Assembly: GCF_009696375.1 (NCBI RefSeq)
Contig: NZ_VUMD01000016.1
Location: 1 to 64,000, forward strand
Direction: 5' to 3'
Source: Clostridium porci
Lineage (GTDB): Bacteria; Bacillota; Clostridia; Lachnospirales; Lachnospiraceae
Length of the DNA stretch: 64,000 bases
Positions within the stretch are counted from its first letter, which is position 1. Every line of letters begins with the position of its first letter. The notes under the pieces were generated by a model, which worked only from the letters and a program-made list of their open reading frames with translations, was not told the origin of the DNA and searched no databases. Of this stretch, positions 9,742 through 18,443 are shown piece by piece. A program made the translations under genes and the position numbers.

Positions 9742-10440
9742 ATGAACATATGCGGATTGCAAAAAACCACGCTGCTGGATTATCCCGGACGGGTGGCTGC
9801 TACTGTATTCACAGGAGGATGTAATTTCAGATGCCCCTTCTGCCATAACAGCCAGCTGCTCAAGGAGCCTCTGACTGCGGCTTATTCCTCGGAAGAAACG
9901 CTGGCGTTTTTAACCAAACGGAAGGGCGTTCTGGAGGGTGTTTGTATCACAGGCGGGGAACCTACACTATGCTATGATTTGGAGGATTTTTTAACAGAGA
10001 TCCAAGCATTGGGGCTGGCTGTAAAGCTGGACACCAACGGCTATAATCCAAACGTTCTAAAAAGGCTATGCGACAGGGGCTTGGTAAACTATGTGGCTAT
10101 GGATATAAAAGCCTCCAAAGAAAATTATGGGAAGGCGGCTGGAGTGCCAAAGCTTCGGATTGAGTCTATAAACGAAAGCGTTGAATTTCTTTTATCAGGC
10201 AGCGTTCCTTACGAATTTCGGACAACTGTTGTCCGCGGCCTTCACACCAGTCAGGATTTCGACGGGATCGGGCCGTGGATTAAGGGCTGTTCTGAATATT
10301 ATTTGCAGTGTTTTGCAGAAACCGGTCACATACTTGCACCCGGCCTGTACAGCGCATTTACAAAGGATGAAATGCTGGGCTTTGCTAAGCAGGTAAGCCC
10401 CTTTGTAGGAAAGGTGGTTCTGCGGGGGATAGAGTATTAA
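9742..10440 (+). CDS. Radical SAM activating enzyme, NrdG2-like
   Basis: About 232 residues, starting at the ATG at 9742; a GTG at 9724 in the same frame is a possible alternative. The radical SAM cluster motif is CNFRCPFC (CxxxCxxC) near residue 28, followed by the SAM-binding GGEPT. The overall form matches the anaerobic ribonucleotide-reductase activating protein family found in Firmicutes. Such enzymes generate a glycyl radical on a partner; the partner gene is not in this window, so activation of another glycyl radical enzyme is equally possible. It stands alone between divergent and convergent neighbours. Confidence 0.82.
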   Translation: MNICGLQKTTLLDYPGRVAATVFTGGCNFRCPFCHNSQLLKEPLTAAYSSEETLAFLTKRKGVLEGVCITGGEPTLCYDLEDFLTEIQALGLAVKLDTNGYNPNVLKRLCDRGLVNYVAMDIKASKENYGKAAGVPKLRIESINESVEFLLSGSVPYEFRTTVVRGLHTSQDFDGIGPWIKGCSEYYLQCFAETGHILAPGLYSAFTKDEMLGFAKQVSPFVGKVVLRGIEY

Positions 10441-10503
10441 GCCTTAAGCCCGCTTCTTGACGTCTAAGCCATTTATCAATTTTATTAAAGATACCTACTA
10501 GAG

Positions 10504-12117
10504 CTAATCCTGATTCTGCAAGCGGATATCTGTATACCAATAGCCGAAGCGGCCGTCCTGGGACGGTTGTTTTTTTGACAGTACGAAATGGGGGAAACCA
10601 AACATGGAAGCCATATATTTTTCGTTGCTGTAGTAATGGCCCGGCACCCCCAGAATATACCGGATCTGGCTACCTTCTCCTCCGATGCGGGCCAGAACTA
10701 AATAGCGATAGTTATAGTATCCATGGAGAAGAAAGCTGTTATTTCCATAATTCCAGTTTTCTCTTGGCAAAAGTCCGATGTCCTGCGGCTTGATTGTGAG
10801 AATTTCACATCCGTTGGCACTGTCGAACGCTTGAATCTTAGGATACCGCTTCCTAAATCCTTCCCATATTTGCTGAGGCTGGCTGTATTCCTGTTCCTCT
10901 TCCTCCAAACGAGCCAGCTCCTGGGGATCACTTAAGAACAGCTCCTCCTCTCCAGAGTCAACAATCGGCTGCCTCTCCTGGGCAGACGGGCAGCCTATAT
11001 CTGCTGCCGGAGCGTCCTGAAGGGGCGAAGACGCAGCGGCAAAAGAAGACCGTTTGGAGGCGGGAGCATTATCAGCAACAGATACGTCCTCTGATACAAC
11101 AGCCGGATCATATCCAGATTCTGATAATCCGGCAGGGCCAAACGTCCTGCTGAATGTATATGCCTCATCACGAGCCAGCTCATCTAAGCCTTCCTCCTCT
11201 GGAACACGGTTAGCTTCACTCCATACTACCAGATTCTGTTCCTTTATCGGCATTCTCTCCTGGCCTGCCGGCTCATTCCTCTGAAGCTTCTCTGCCTGCT
11301 CCTGCTGTATCACCTCCATGGCAGAAGCCTGTTTAGCAGGTTCCCCAGAGACAGATTCTTCCTCCTGGCTTATGACTTCCTTCTGTTCTCCCATTCTGTC
11401 TGCCTCCGTTATCCCCTCTGCCGTCTGAGTATTCTCTTTTTCCCACTGCGCTTCTGCCTCGATCTCCTTTACTGCCTGGCCCTTCATCGGAGCTTCCGTC
11501 CCAGCCTTCTGGAGCTCAGTCTCCTCCTTCCGGCTCTCCTCCGTATCTGCGGCCCTCATATCAGGCGTATCTTCCTCCGGCTTCACGGATATTTTAATAA
11601 TCTCCGGCTCAATATCCGATTCTGTCACAGGCGCCTCTCCCAAGGCCTTCTCCTGTGCCTCCAGCTCCCGATCCAGTTCCTCCATCTTTTTATGTATCTG
11701 CTCGTCTGCATTTCCACGATTTTCGGAGGTGACGCTTGCCAGCTCCAGCTCCGCAGCCTGGGCCACCGCATCCTCCCATATGGTGGTATAGGCTCGCCAG
11801 GACTCTCCTTTTTCATGGATCGTAAGACCATAGCAATGTTCCATGCTGCAGCCGGAATCGGCAGCATTGTCCACTGCGACGGCAGCTCTGAACTCTCCGG
11901 TTCCTCCCCGGATAAAAATACTTCCCAGGAATATCTCTCTTCCCGGAGCCAGCAGATAAACCCCAAGGTCGCTGCCTCCTACATAGACTTTTTTTACATT
12001 GACGCTGAGCTTACACTGTCCGTTCCTAGACTCCAGCTTGGCAAAGCCAATATTTCTGCCCTTTACTTCGCCCTCGTAAGCATAGATATAAGATATCAGT
12101 CTTCGATAATTGGTCAT
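10504..12117 (-). CDS. Uncharacterised protein with acidic central region
   Basis: A 537-residue protein that I do not recognise by name. Residues 1-130 form a folded beta-rich domain (SYIYAYEGEVKGRNIGFAKLE...). Residues 140-410 are strongly acidic and low-complexity, rich in E, A and Q, and probably disordered. Residues 420-535 form a second conserved domain rich in aromatics (WNYGNNSFLLHGYYNYRYL, FGYWYTDIRLQNQD). No signal peptide or membrane helix is seen, so it is likely cytoplasmic. An AGGTGGGAGGAG site precedes the ATG. The two ends joined by a linker suggest an adaptor role, which is inference only. Confidence 0.6.
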   Translation of the reverse strand: MTNYRRLISYIYAYEGEVKGRNIGFAKLESRNGQCKLSVNVKKVYVGGSDLGVYLLAPGREIFLGSIFIRGGTGEFRAAVAVDNAADSGCSMEHCYGLTIHEKGESWRAYTTIWEDAVAQAAELELASVTSENRGNADEQIHKKMEELDRELEAQEKALGEAPVTESDIEPEIIKISVKPEEDTPDMRAADTEESRKEETELQKAGTEAPMKGQAVKEIEAEAQWEKENTQTAEGITEADRMGEQKEVISQEEESVSGEPAKQASAMEVIQQEQAEKLQRNEPAGQERMPIKEQNLVVWSEANRVPEEEGLDELARDEAYTFSRTFGPAGLSESGYDPAVVSEDVSVADNAPASKRSSFAAASSPLQDAPAADIGCPSAQERQPIVDSGEEELFLSDPQELARLEEEEQEYSQPQQIWEGFRKRYPKIQAFDSANGCEILTIKPQDIGLLPRENWNYGNNSFLLHGYYNYRYLVLARIGGEGSQIRYILGVPGHYYSNEKYMASMFGFPHFVLSKKQPSQDGRFGYWYTDIRLQNQD

Positions 12118-12336
12118 GCTTTCACTCCTCCCACCTTTATCTGCAGCTGCCCTGAAAACGGCCTATCTGCTTTTATAAATATTTTATGCAATTACCCCTT
12201 GAAAGTATGTTAGGAAAATGCTATCCTATGTTCAGACATAAATAAAAAATAAAATTTTTTCATAAAATGCAGCCCGGAGTTAGATAACTGCGGAAATGCA
12301 ACTATTATGCAGTGTAATAGAAAGGTGGCAACAATA

Positions 12337-13062
12337 ATGAGAATCATTCAAGCATCTGATTACAATGACTTAAGCCGAAAGGCCGCTAATGTGATCGCAG
12401 CACAGGTAATCATAAAGCCTGACTGTGTACTGGGCCTGGCAACCGGCTCCACGCCGCTTGGCACTTACAAGGAGCTAATCGAACGCTATGAAAGGGGCGA
12501 TCTGGATTTTTCCTGCGTTAAGAGTGTAAATTTGGATGAGTACAGGGGACTTACAAAAGACAACGATCAGAGCTATTACTACTTCATGCATAACAATCTT
12601 TTTAAGCACATTAATATTCATCCCGAAAATACTAATGTTCCTGACGGGACCGAGCCTGACAGCCATAAGGAATGTACCCGCTACGAACAGATTATCCAGA
12701 GCTTAGGCGGCATTGACCTCCAGCTGCTTGGCCTTGGACACAACGGTCATATCGGTTTTAATGAGCCAGACGAGTCCTTCGCCCCTGTTACTCACTGCGT
12801 GAATCTGACAGAGAGCACCATTGACGCCAACAAGCGTTTCTTTGCCTCTGCCGGCGACGTTCCCAGGCAGGCTTATACCATGGGTATTGGAACCATTATG
12901 AAGGCCTCCAGGATTCTTTTGGCAGTAAGCGGGGAGGATAAAGCTCAGATTCTTAAAGATGTAGTCTTTGGACCCGTTACCCCTCAGGTTCCTGCCTCTG
13001 TGCTTCAGCTACATAAGGACGTTATTGTAGTCGCAGATGAAGCTGCTATGTCTAAGTTCTAG
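12337..13062 (+). CDS. nagB: Glucosamine-6-phosphate deaminase
   Basis: A 241-residue NagB of normal length. Motifs are LGLATGSTPLGTYKEL near residue 33 (phosphate binding), VNLDEYRGL with the catalytic aspartate, and LGLGHNGHIGFNEP with the catalytic histidine. It converts glucosamine-6-phosphate to fructose-6-phosphate and ammonia. The ATG at 12337 has GAAAGGTGG in front and is preferred over an in-frame ATG 30 bases upstream. It is monocistronic. Supply of amino sugars from the sialidase at 36600 would feed this step, although no nanA/nanE/nagA genes are in view. Confidence 0.95.
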   Translation: MRIIQASDYNDLSRKAANVIAAQVIIKPDCVLGLATGSTPLGTYKELIERYERGDLDFSCVKSVNLDEYRGLTKDNDQSYYYFMHNNLFKHINIHPENTNVPDGTEPDSHKECTRYEQIIQSLGGIDLQLLGLGHNGHIGFNEPDESFAPVTHCVNLTESTIDANKRFFASAGDVPRQAYTMGIGTIMKASRILLAVSGEDKAQILKDVVFGPVTPQVPASVLQLHKDVIVVADEAAMSKF

Positions 13063-13481
13063 TATAAGAGTTTTTTATCAAACGTTATCTGCCCATTGGC
13101 AGCAGCTGATTCAGACGATTCTAAAAGCAAGCTAACCTAATGGCAGACGGAATGATAATCAAAAAGGAAAGCTCATGGTTTCCAGATTGGAGCATGGGCT
13201 TTCTTATAGCTAAAAATATTCTCCGGCTCACCGGCATACCAAATAAAGGGTTCCCAATTTGGCTGATTTTCTCCTATTTTCGCTAAAATCAGATCTGGAA
13301 GCACTATAAATACATCTACATCAAAACAATTCAATATAGCTCAAAACGAAGTTGGCGTTACAAATTCAACTAACCCGCAAGAGAATTATGTCCTGAACTT
13401 TAACAATGGATTTTAGCCTTCTCCCCTCTGCTATCGATTCCAAATGCAACAGTATATCAACCAAAGTCATATCCATTCCGT
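13063..13481. other. Gene-poor gap after nagB
   Basis: No convincing gene is seen. An imperfect hairpin at about 13169-13205 (AAAGCTCATGG...GCATGGGCTTT) may end nagB transcription. The rest is AT-rich without a coding signature on either strand. It is followed by a member of the dispersed hairpin family at 13492. Confidence 0.5.
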
Positions 13482-13491
13482 ATTAAAAAAA

Positions 13492-13529
13492 TACGGTTCC
13501 AGCAGCTATAAAAGCCACTTAGAACCGTA
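13492..13529. repeat. Dispersed intergenic hairpin, copy A
   Basis: Inverted arms TACGGTTC and GAACCGTA flank a 22-base loop, with an A run before and a T run after, so it can terminate in both directions. It lies between the convergent nagB and lipoprotein genes. Its loop and right arm share a 24-base identity with copy B at 21698. Similar sequence continues for about 60 bases downstream in both copies. Confidence 0.8.
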
Positions 13530-13592
13530 CTTTTTATTTTACAAAGGCTAAATTTTCAATTTACTATCGTGTTTCTGTTATCCTGCTCATAA

Positions 13593-14207
13593 TTATTTCA
13601 CCGATTTGTAGTTTGTGTTGTAGGTAATAAAATCACCATCCCCTTGCTTAATGGTATTACCCTCAAAGTTAGCTCCATTAACCTTCAGCTTCAGCTTAGC
13701 AAGCCCAAAGTTCTCTGTAAAGGTATTGCCAAGCTCAGTGAGAAACATTTCATCCGAGTGCCCATAAGCGCTCTCTGCGTGGTTCAGATCCAGCGTTCCC
13801 ACAGCTTCCTCTGTCTGAGCCTCTGCTCCCGGCCCCTGGGAACTTGCGCTATCTGCTTTCTTTCCCTCCACTGTAAAGCTTAAGACCTTTGTCCCTTGTG
13901 TAAGAACACCATATTCTATCAGCTTATCTACCAGAAGTTGCGCGTCCAATTCGTCTGTGTCCAGAGAATCCATATCCTGAATCAGTCCATCATCCGTACC
14001 ATGATATATAGAAACTACAGCCACTGGCTTTATGTTAGGATCTGGAACCTTGTCGCTGACCCCCCCGGTGCTGTGAGGCACCATACTCTCCTGGGCCTCT
14101 CCTGCCGCTGCTGTCGTCTGTTTATTCTGCTTCTCAGTCGTAGGAGTACAGGCTGCCAGAGCAACTGCCGTCATAACTGCCATCACGCCTATTAACCATT
14201 TTTTCAT
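13593..14207 (-). CDS. Lipoprotein with GerMN-like domain
   Basis: A 204-residue secreted protein. The lipobox VALAAC ends the signal peptide, with the lipid-modified cysteine at residue 20. A threonine- and serine-rich linker follows. Residues 60-200 resemble a GerMN fold (sporulation/germination domain), with a phrase like TLDLN and a C-terminal LKVNGANFEG segment. The assignment rests on pattern only. An AAGGAGG precedes the ATG. It lies 17 bases after the MarR gene and probably shares its transcript. Confidence 0.65.
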   Translation of the reverse strand: MKKWLIGVMAVMTAVALAACTPTTEKQNKQTTAAAGEAQESMVPHSTGGVSDKVPDPNIKPVAVVSIYHGTDDGLIQDMDSLDTDELDAQLLVDKLIEYGVLTQGTKVLSFTVEGKKADSASSQGPGAEAQTEEAVGTLDLNHAESAYGHSDEMFLTELGNTFTENFGLAKLKLKVNGANFEGNTIKQGDGDFITYNTNYKSVK

Positions 14208-14224
14208 ATTTGATACTGCCTCCT

Positions 14225-14668
14225 TTAGTTCTCTTCAAAGCTTCTGAACCAGGCATTCAGCTTAGTCAACGCCTTTACGAGGGCCTCCAGCTCATCCTCC
14301 GTCAGTTCCTTCACTACCCCGTGGATCATCTGCTCGTGAAACTTCTTATGATGCTGATAAGCCTTTACCCCTCTTTCTGAAAGGGAAATATACACAACCC
14401 GCCGATCCACGCTGCTCCTCTGCCGCACTACATAGCCCTTTTTCACCAAGCTGTTCATGGAAATAGTCAGAGTTCCCACCGTAACCGACAATTCCCTAGC
14501 TATAGACGACATATTTTTAGGCGCCTGAATACCAATGGCGTCAATCACATGCATATCATTATTGGTAATGTCCTTAAACTCCGGGGTTATAATGGCCTTC
14601 TGCTCAATGTCGTTTACATCCCGAAACAATTTTACCAAAACCTCGTTCAGCGTATCGTAAGCTTCCAC
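14225..14668 (-). CDS. MarR family transcriptional regulator
   Basis: A winged-helix regulator of about 147 residues from the GTG at 14668, which has AGGGAG four bases upstream; a GTG five codons earlier (14683) is the longer alternative. Residues 55-110 hold the helix-turn-helix (MSSIARELSVTVGTLTISMNSLVKKGYVVR) and the wing with RSSVDRRVVYISLSERG, the MarR signature. It resembles FabT-type regulators, but no fatty acid genes are adjacent. The downstream lipoprotein is the only likely co-transcribed gene. The ligand is unknown. Confidence 0.85.
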   Translation of the reverse strand: MEAYDTLNEVLVKLFRDVNDIEQKAIITPEFKDITNNDMHVIDAIGIQAPKNMSSIARELSVTVGTLTISMNSLVKKGYVVRQRSSVDRRVVYISLSERGVKAYQHHKKFHEQMIHGVVKELTEDELEALVKALTKLNAWFRSFEEN

Positions 14669-14804
14669 ACTTCTCCCTTTCACTTTCTATTTCAAAAGCT
14701 TCCTACTGATTGTACAGTATTTTAATTATTCGCACAAGCCCAAAATCCTTATAAAATTCTTAAAAGACTGTGTACTTTTCTTGTATCTTCTGCGTTTTTC
14801 AGGA

Positions 14805-16154
14805 TTACTTATCCAGTACAAGACGCGCAAAGGCCTTCCCCCGCTCCTCAAAGTTCTTAAAAATGCCATAGCTGGCCGCAGCCGGAGACAAAAGGCAGCT
14901 CCGCCCCGGCCTGGTTATCTCTCTGGCCCTGCGGACTCCTTCCTCCAAATGCTCTGCCAATATCAATCTGGCCTTGTCCTTAAAATCAGGATAATACTTG
15001 TATATTTCCTGATAAATGCGCTTGCCTGTAGACTCCATTAGGATGATATGGGGCACCTGGCACAGGGACAGATACTCTATCAGCTCCCGGTAATCAATTC
15101 CCCGATCCATACCTCCTATTAGTACGGTATCCGTATCCTTCAGGGTCTTAAGAGCCTGAATCGTAGTGTCACAAATAGTGGAAATAGAATCATCATAATA
15201 CTTAACTCCATCCCGTTCCCCAAGATATTGGAGCCTGTGGGGCAGCGGCTCATAAGATGTAAGGCCCTCCTCAAAGGTTTCATCATCCATTCCCAGAATC
15301 ACGCACACGCTGTAGGCAATGCCAATATCAAAGTAATTATGCTGTCCCAGAAGCTTAATCTTGTCTCCGGGAATCCGAAAGGCTCTGTCCCTGAAATAAA
15401 TCCAGGTTTCTCCCCCTTTCTCCCTTACATTCAGCTCTGCTTCCGGCTCATCCATTCCCGCCCGGATCAGGCAGGACGGACAAGTACCGGTCTCCGGCAG
15501 ACATTGAACATTGCAGATAAGGATATCCGAGTCCTTCTGATGCTTATAAATCTGGCGTTTGGATTCCACATATTTTTCCATAGTGCCATAGTGATCCAAA
15601 TGTTCTTCATGAATATTGACTAAAATGCCCATATGGGGAGATACCGTCATATACTCCAGCTGATGACAGGACAGCTCAAAGACGATCTTTGTCTCCGGCC
15701 TGACCTCCTCTATATGATCCAGGCAGGGTATTCCAATGTTCCCCACCAAAAGGGTGCTTTCCCCTCCCGTCTTCAGAAGGTGGTACAGCAATGTTGTAAC
15801 TGTGCTTTTGCCCTTCGTTCCGGTAATGCCGATAATCTGATCCCGGAAACAATGGAAAAACACCTCCGTCTGGGAAAGAATCCTGCATTTATACTCATAA
15901 GGCTCCTTTTCCAACACAATTCCTGGGCTTTTAAATACCACATCATAGTTATCCAGGCATTTCTGATAATCCGGCCCCGTTATCCACACCATCTCCCTGT
16001 CAGGCAGCTCCTTTGGGGATGACTGATCGGCAATATCCAATTTTGCATAGCTGCCAAGCTGCCGGAGCACATGATAGGTAGACTGGCCTTCCCTTCCAAA
16101 GCCCAGAAGCAGTACCCGTTTTCCCTTAATCCAGGGCTCTATTCTTTCAATCAC
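14805..16154 (-). CDS. murD: UDP-N-acetylmuramoyl-alanine--glutamate ligase, MurD type
   Basis: A 449-residue Mur ligase. The N-terminal domain has LLLGFGREGQST; the P-loop is GITGTKGKSTVTTLLYHLL near residue 112; the central histidine motif is NIHEEHLDHYGTMEKYVESK. The start is a GTG with AAGGAG upstream. It adds glutamate to UDP-MurNAc-L-Ala. It lies 33 bases downstream of murL, an enzyme known to epimerise the L-glutamyl product, so by analogy with Xanthomonas MurD2 this ligase may use L-glutamate in place of D-glutamate. That substrate switch is inference from context. It is also away from the usual dcw cluster. Confidence 0.9.
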   Translation of the reverse strand: MIERIEPWIKGKRVLLLGFGREGQSTYHVLRQLGSYAKLDIADQSSPKELPDREMVWITGPDYQKCLDNYDVVFKSPGIVLEKEPYEYKCRILSQTEVFFHCFRDQIIGITGTKGKSTVTTLLYHLLKTGGESTLLVGNIGIPCLDHIEEVRPETKIVFELSCHQLEYMTVSPHMGILVNIHEEHLDHYGTMEKYVESKRQIYKHQKDSDILICNVQCLPETGTCPSCLIRAGMDEPEAELNVREKGGETWIYFRDRAFRIPGDKIKLLGQHNYFDIGIAYSVCVILGMDDETFEEGLTSYEPLPHRLQYLGERDGVKYYDDSISTICDTTIQALKTLKDTDTVLIGGMDRGIDYRELIEYLSLCQVPHIILMESTGKRIYQEIYKYYPDFKDKARLILAEHLEEGVRRAREITRPGRSCLLSPAAASYGIFKNFEERGKAFARLVLDK

Positions 16155-16187
16155 GTCATTTCTCCTTTACAGGCACAATGGATGATA

Positions 16188-17630
16188 TTATCCATTTACA
16201 CAGCTGTCCTTCACCAGACTTGCCCAGCGGGCAGGCACCAGATTTTCTTCGTCATAATAGGAGGAATACAGGTTCCCTGCGGCCTTATACCGCTGGTACA
16301 GCCCTGTGGTTTTATAATAAGCCAGAAGAGCCGGGAGCCTTCTCCCCTTCGCTTCCATCCTGTCAATGGTTTGAACAATCGCCGTATTAATCTCATCCCG
16401 GCTTCCTACGCACTCAAAGGGCTTTTCCTCATGAAGCCCCACCAGCTGCTCTAAGGTCACTTTCATTGTCTCGTCCTCCAGTATATTCCGTCCGAACATA
16501 CGCACCATCTCCTCCGGTGTCAGAAAGGGAGACAGAATCAGATACACGAACAGGCATTTGGGACACCGGCCGCACCAGCTGTCTGTTTTACTTCCTACGT
16601 TACAGCTTCGGAAAATGCTGTGGTACTGCTTCCGGGACGCAAAATACCGGGCAATCTGATATTCGCTTAAGGGGCGAAGCATACTGAAATAATATGCGCT
16701 GCCTGGTAGGTATTCTTCCGTGTATCTGTGGAAATCTGCCTCAAACTTAAAGCTCTTGGAGTACTGGTGGTTAACTGTACTGCCTTGAACGGTGCTTTCA
16801 TTGGCACTAGATTCATTGGACAGGGCAACATAAGGCAGATCATATAATCTGGCCGCTAATATGCTGGAAAATGCCACCAGCGCGGAAAAAGGAGTATGCC
16901 CGTTTAAAAATTCCTTCTGGTTCAGCTCCAGCATATGAACATCCAGCGTCCGCTTTACATGAATCCTATGGGCCGCATCCAGACCTGCAACCTCCGCAGT
17001 ATGGAGGGTGGCTCCTCTGGGATTGATAACGTATGCATACAGCTTTTCCCCTGCCTGTCTCATAAGCTCCAAAGTAACGGCGGAATCCTTGCCGCCGCCG
17101 ATAGGGACAAGAACCCCTTTGATGGGCCGTTCTTGGGTTCTTAAGGCAATGCCAGCTTCCCCTGAGAACGTTCCCCCGGCCTCTCTATGATCATCGGCCC
17201 CTTGAGCGCCGGCTGCCCTTTGAGCTTTTCCGGCTTTGATTTCCATAAAATCCTCAAGCCTGGCTTCATTGATCCGATTTATATAAAAAAATTCCCCCAG
17301 TCCATTAAAATATAAATCCTTCCACCAGTCAATCTGCTCCTGGCTTAAGGAGCCGGCTTCCACCACTACCTGAGGAGAGCAGGTAAGCTTCCAGTAGCTG
17401 ACCAGCTCTACCAGTCCCAGTGAAAAAACCAGCTCCTGCAAAAGCCTGTCCCTCTTCCAGCAGCGTCTGTCTCCTTCTGGCCTGGGAAATATCCATTCCG
17501 GCCGAAAAGAGGAAAGCCCTTCTGTCTCGAAGCTGTACGTAAGCTTCAGCTCTTTCTTAGACTCTTCTATCTTGTATCCTCTGTAAAAAAAGCGTGGGTA
17601 CTGCTCACGCAGCTTCAGGTATGTTTCCAT
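16188..17630 (-). CDS. murL: UDP-MurNAc-L-Ala-L-Glu epimerase MurL
   Basis: About 480 residues from the ATG at 17630, which has AGGAGCGCTT directly upstream; the open frame runs on further, but the extra part is not protein-like. The C-terminal half carries a PP-loop-like IGGGKDSAVTLE, LNGHTPFSALVAFSSILAA, LSNESSANESTVQGS, NHQYSKSFKFEADF, LRPLSEYQIARYF, a WCGRCPKC cysteine pair, FGRNILEDE and KPFECVG. I recall these as hallmarks of MurL from Xanthomonas oryzae, which uses ATP to convert the terminal L-Glu of UDP-MurNAc-L-Ala-L-Glu to D-Glu. The YFNGLGEFFYINR segment near residue 130 is also shared. Its partner ligase follows directly. Confidence 0.87.
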   Translation of the reverse strand: METYLKLREQYPRFFYRGYKIEESKKELKLTYSFETEGLSSFRPEWIFPRPEGDRRCWKRDRLLQELVFSLGLVELVSYWKLTCSPQVVVEAGSLSQEQIDWWKDLYFNGLGEFFYINRINEARLEDFMEIKAGKAQRAAGAQGADDHREAGGTFSGEAGIALRTQERPIKGVLVPIGGGKDSAVTLELMRQAGEKLYAYVINPRGATLHTAEVAGLDAAHRIHVKRTLDVHMLELNQKEFLNGHTPFSALVAFSSILAARLYDLPYVALSNESSANESTVQGSTVNHQYSKSFKFEADFHRYTEEYLPGSAYYFSMLRPLSEYQIARYFASRKQYHSIFRSCNVGSKTDSWCGRCPKCLFVYLILSPFLTPEEMVRMFGRNILEDETMKVTLEQLVGLHEEKPFECVGSRDEINTAIVQTIDRMEAKGRRLPALLAYYKTTGLYQRYKAAGNLYSSYYDEENLVPARWASLVKDSCVNG

Positions 17631-17740
17631 AAGCGCTCCTTTTTCTCTCAAAAGCATAAACCCGCTGTACGCTCTAATGTCATACAGCGGATTTCCATAG
17701 TTATTATAGTCAATAACCCTTGATTTTGCAACGTTTTTTT

Positions 17741-18268
17741 CTAAGACATGACTCCTGCCATTACCACGCTGGCAGCAATTCCCACAGCCGTTGCTATGAG
17801 CCCGCCTGCCAGAGTATACCGTGTTTTTGTAATCCCCACAGTTCCAAAGTAAACGCTCAGGCAATACATCACTGTCTCTGTACTGCTCATGAGGATAGAG
17901 GCTACAAGCCCCAGGTAGGAGTCCGTACCATATTCCTTGAAAATATCCAAAACCAGCCCGGTAGCCGCTGAGTTAGAAACCAAGCGCACCAGAATGACAG
18001 GCACAATCTGGGGAGGCAGATGAATAAGGGCAGCAGGCATTGCCAATATACCTCCCAAAAAATCCAGAAAACCGGAAGCCCTCAAAATTCCTACGGAAAC
18101 CATCAGTCCTACCAGCGTGGGCAGGATTCCAGCCACTGTACTCATTCCCTTTTTGGCTCCCTCTATAAAATCATCCAACACCGGACGCCGTGACAGCAGA
18201 CCAAATCCTACAATATAGAAAATAGTTAAAGGCACCATAACCTCTGATAAAAATACAAGAACCTTCAC
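17741..18268 (-). CDS. spmB: Spore maturation protein B
   Basis: A 175-residue membrane protein with about five hydrophobic segments and the conserved LPTLVGLMVSVGILRASGFLD and LVRLVSNSAATGL stretches of the SpmB/nucleoside-recognition family. SpmB helps spore core dehydration together with SpmA. The start is a GTG preceded by AGGTGATG. The usual partner spmA is not next to it: the 175 bases upstream hold no gene. Its position directly before murL, 110 bases away, allows a shared transcript. Confidence 0.92.
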   Translation of the reverse strand: MKVLVFLSEVMVPLTIFYIVGFGLLSRRPVLDDFIEGAKKGMSTVAGILPTLVGLMVSVGILRASGFLDFLGGILAMPAALIHLPPQIVPVILVRLVSNSAATGLVLDIFKEYGTDSYLGLVASILMSSTETVMYCLSVYFGTVGITKTRYTLAGGLIATAVGIAASVVMAGVMS

Positions 18269-18443
18269 ACTTCATCACCTGAAAATGTCTCTTGTTCTCA
18301 TTCTATTACTGGCAGGCTACTTTCATGAACAGGACTCATATTTTATAGCTTCGTTCTTTTGATTTACATTTCATATTCAGAAACGATTCCTTCAGACAGC
18401 AGCCTGATATGATATTCAGCTGCCTTTATTCATACCAGATCCA

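Noticed and set aside
16188-17864. Longer start for murL at 17864
   Set aside because: The added residues overlap spmB in another frame and are not protein-like; the ATG at 17630 has a strong AGGAGC site.
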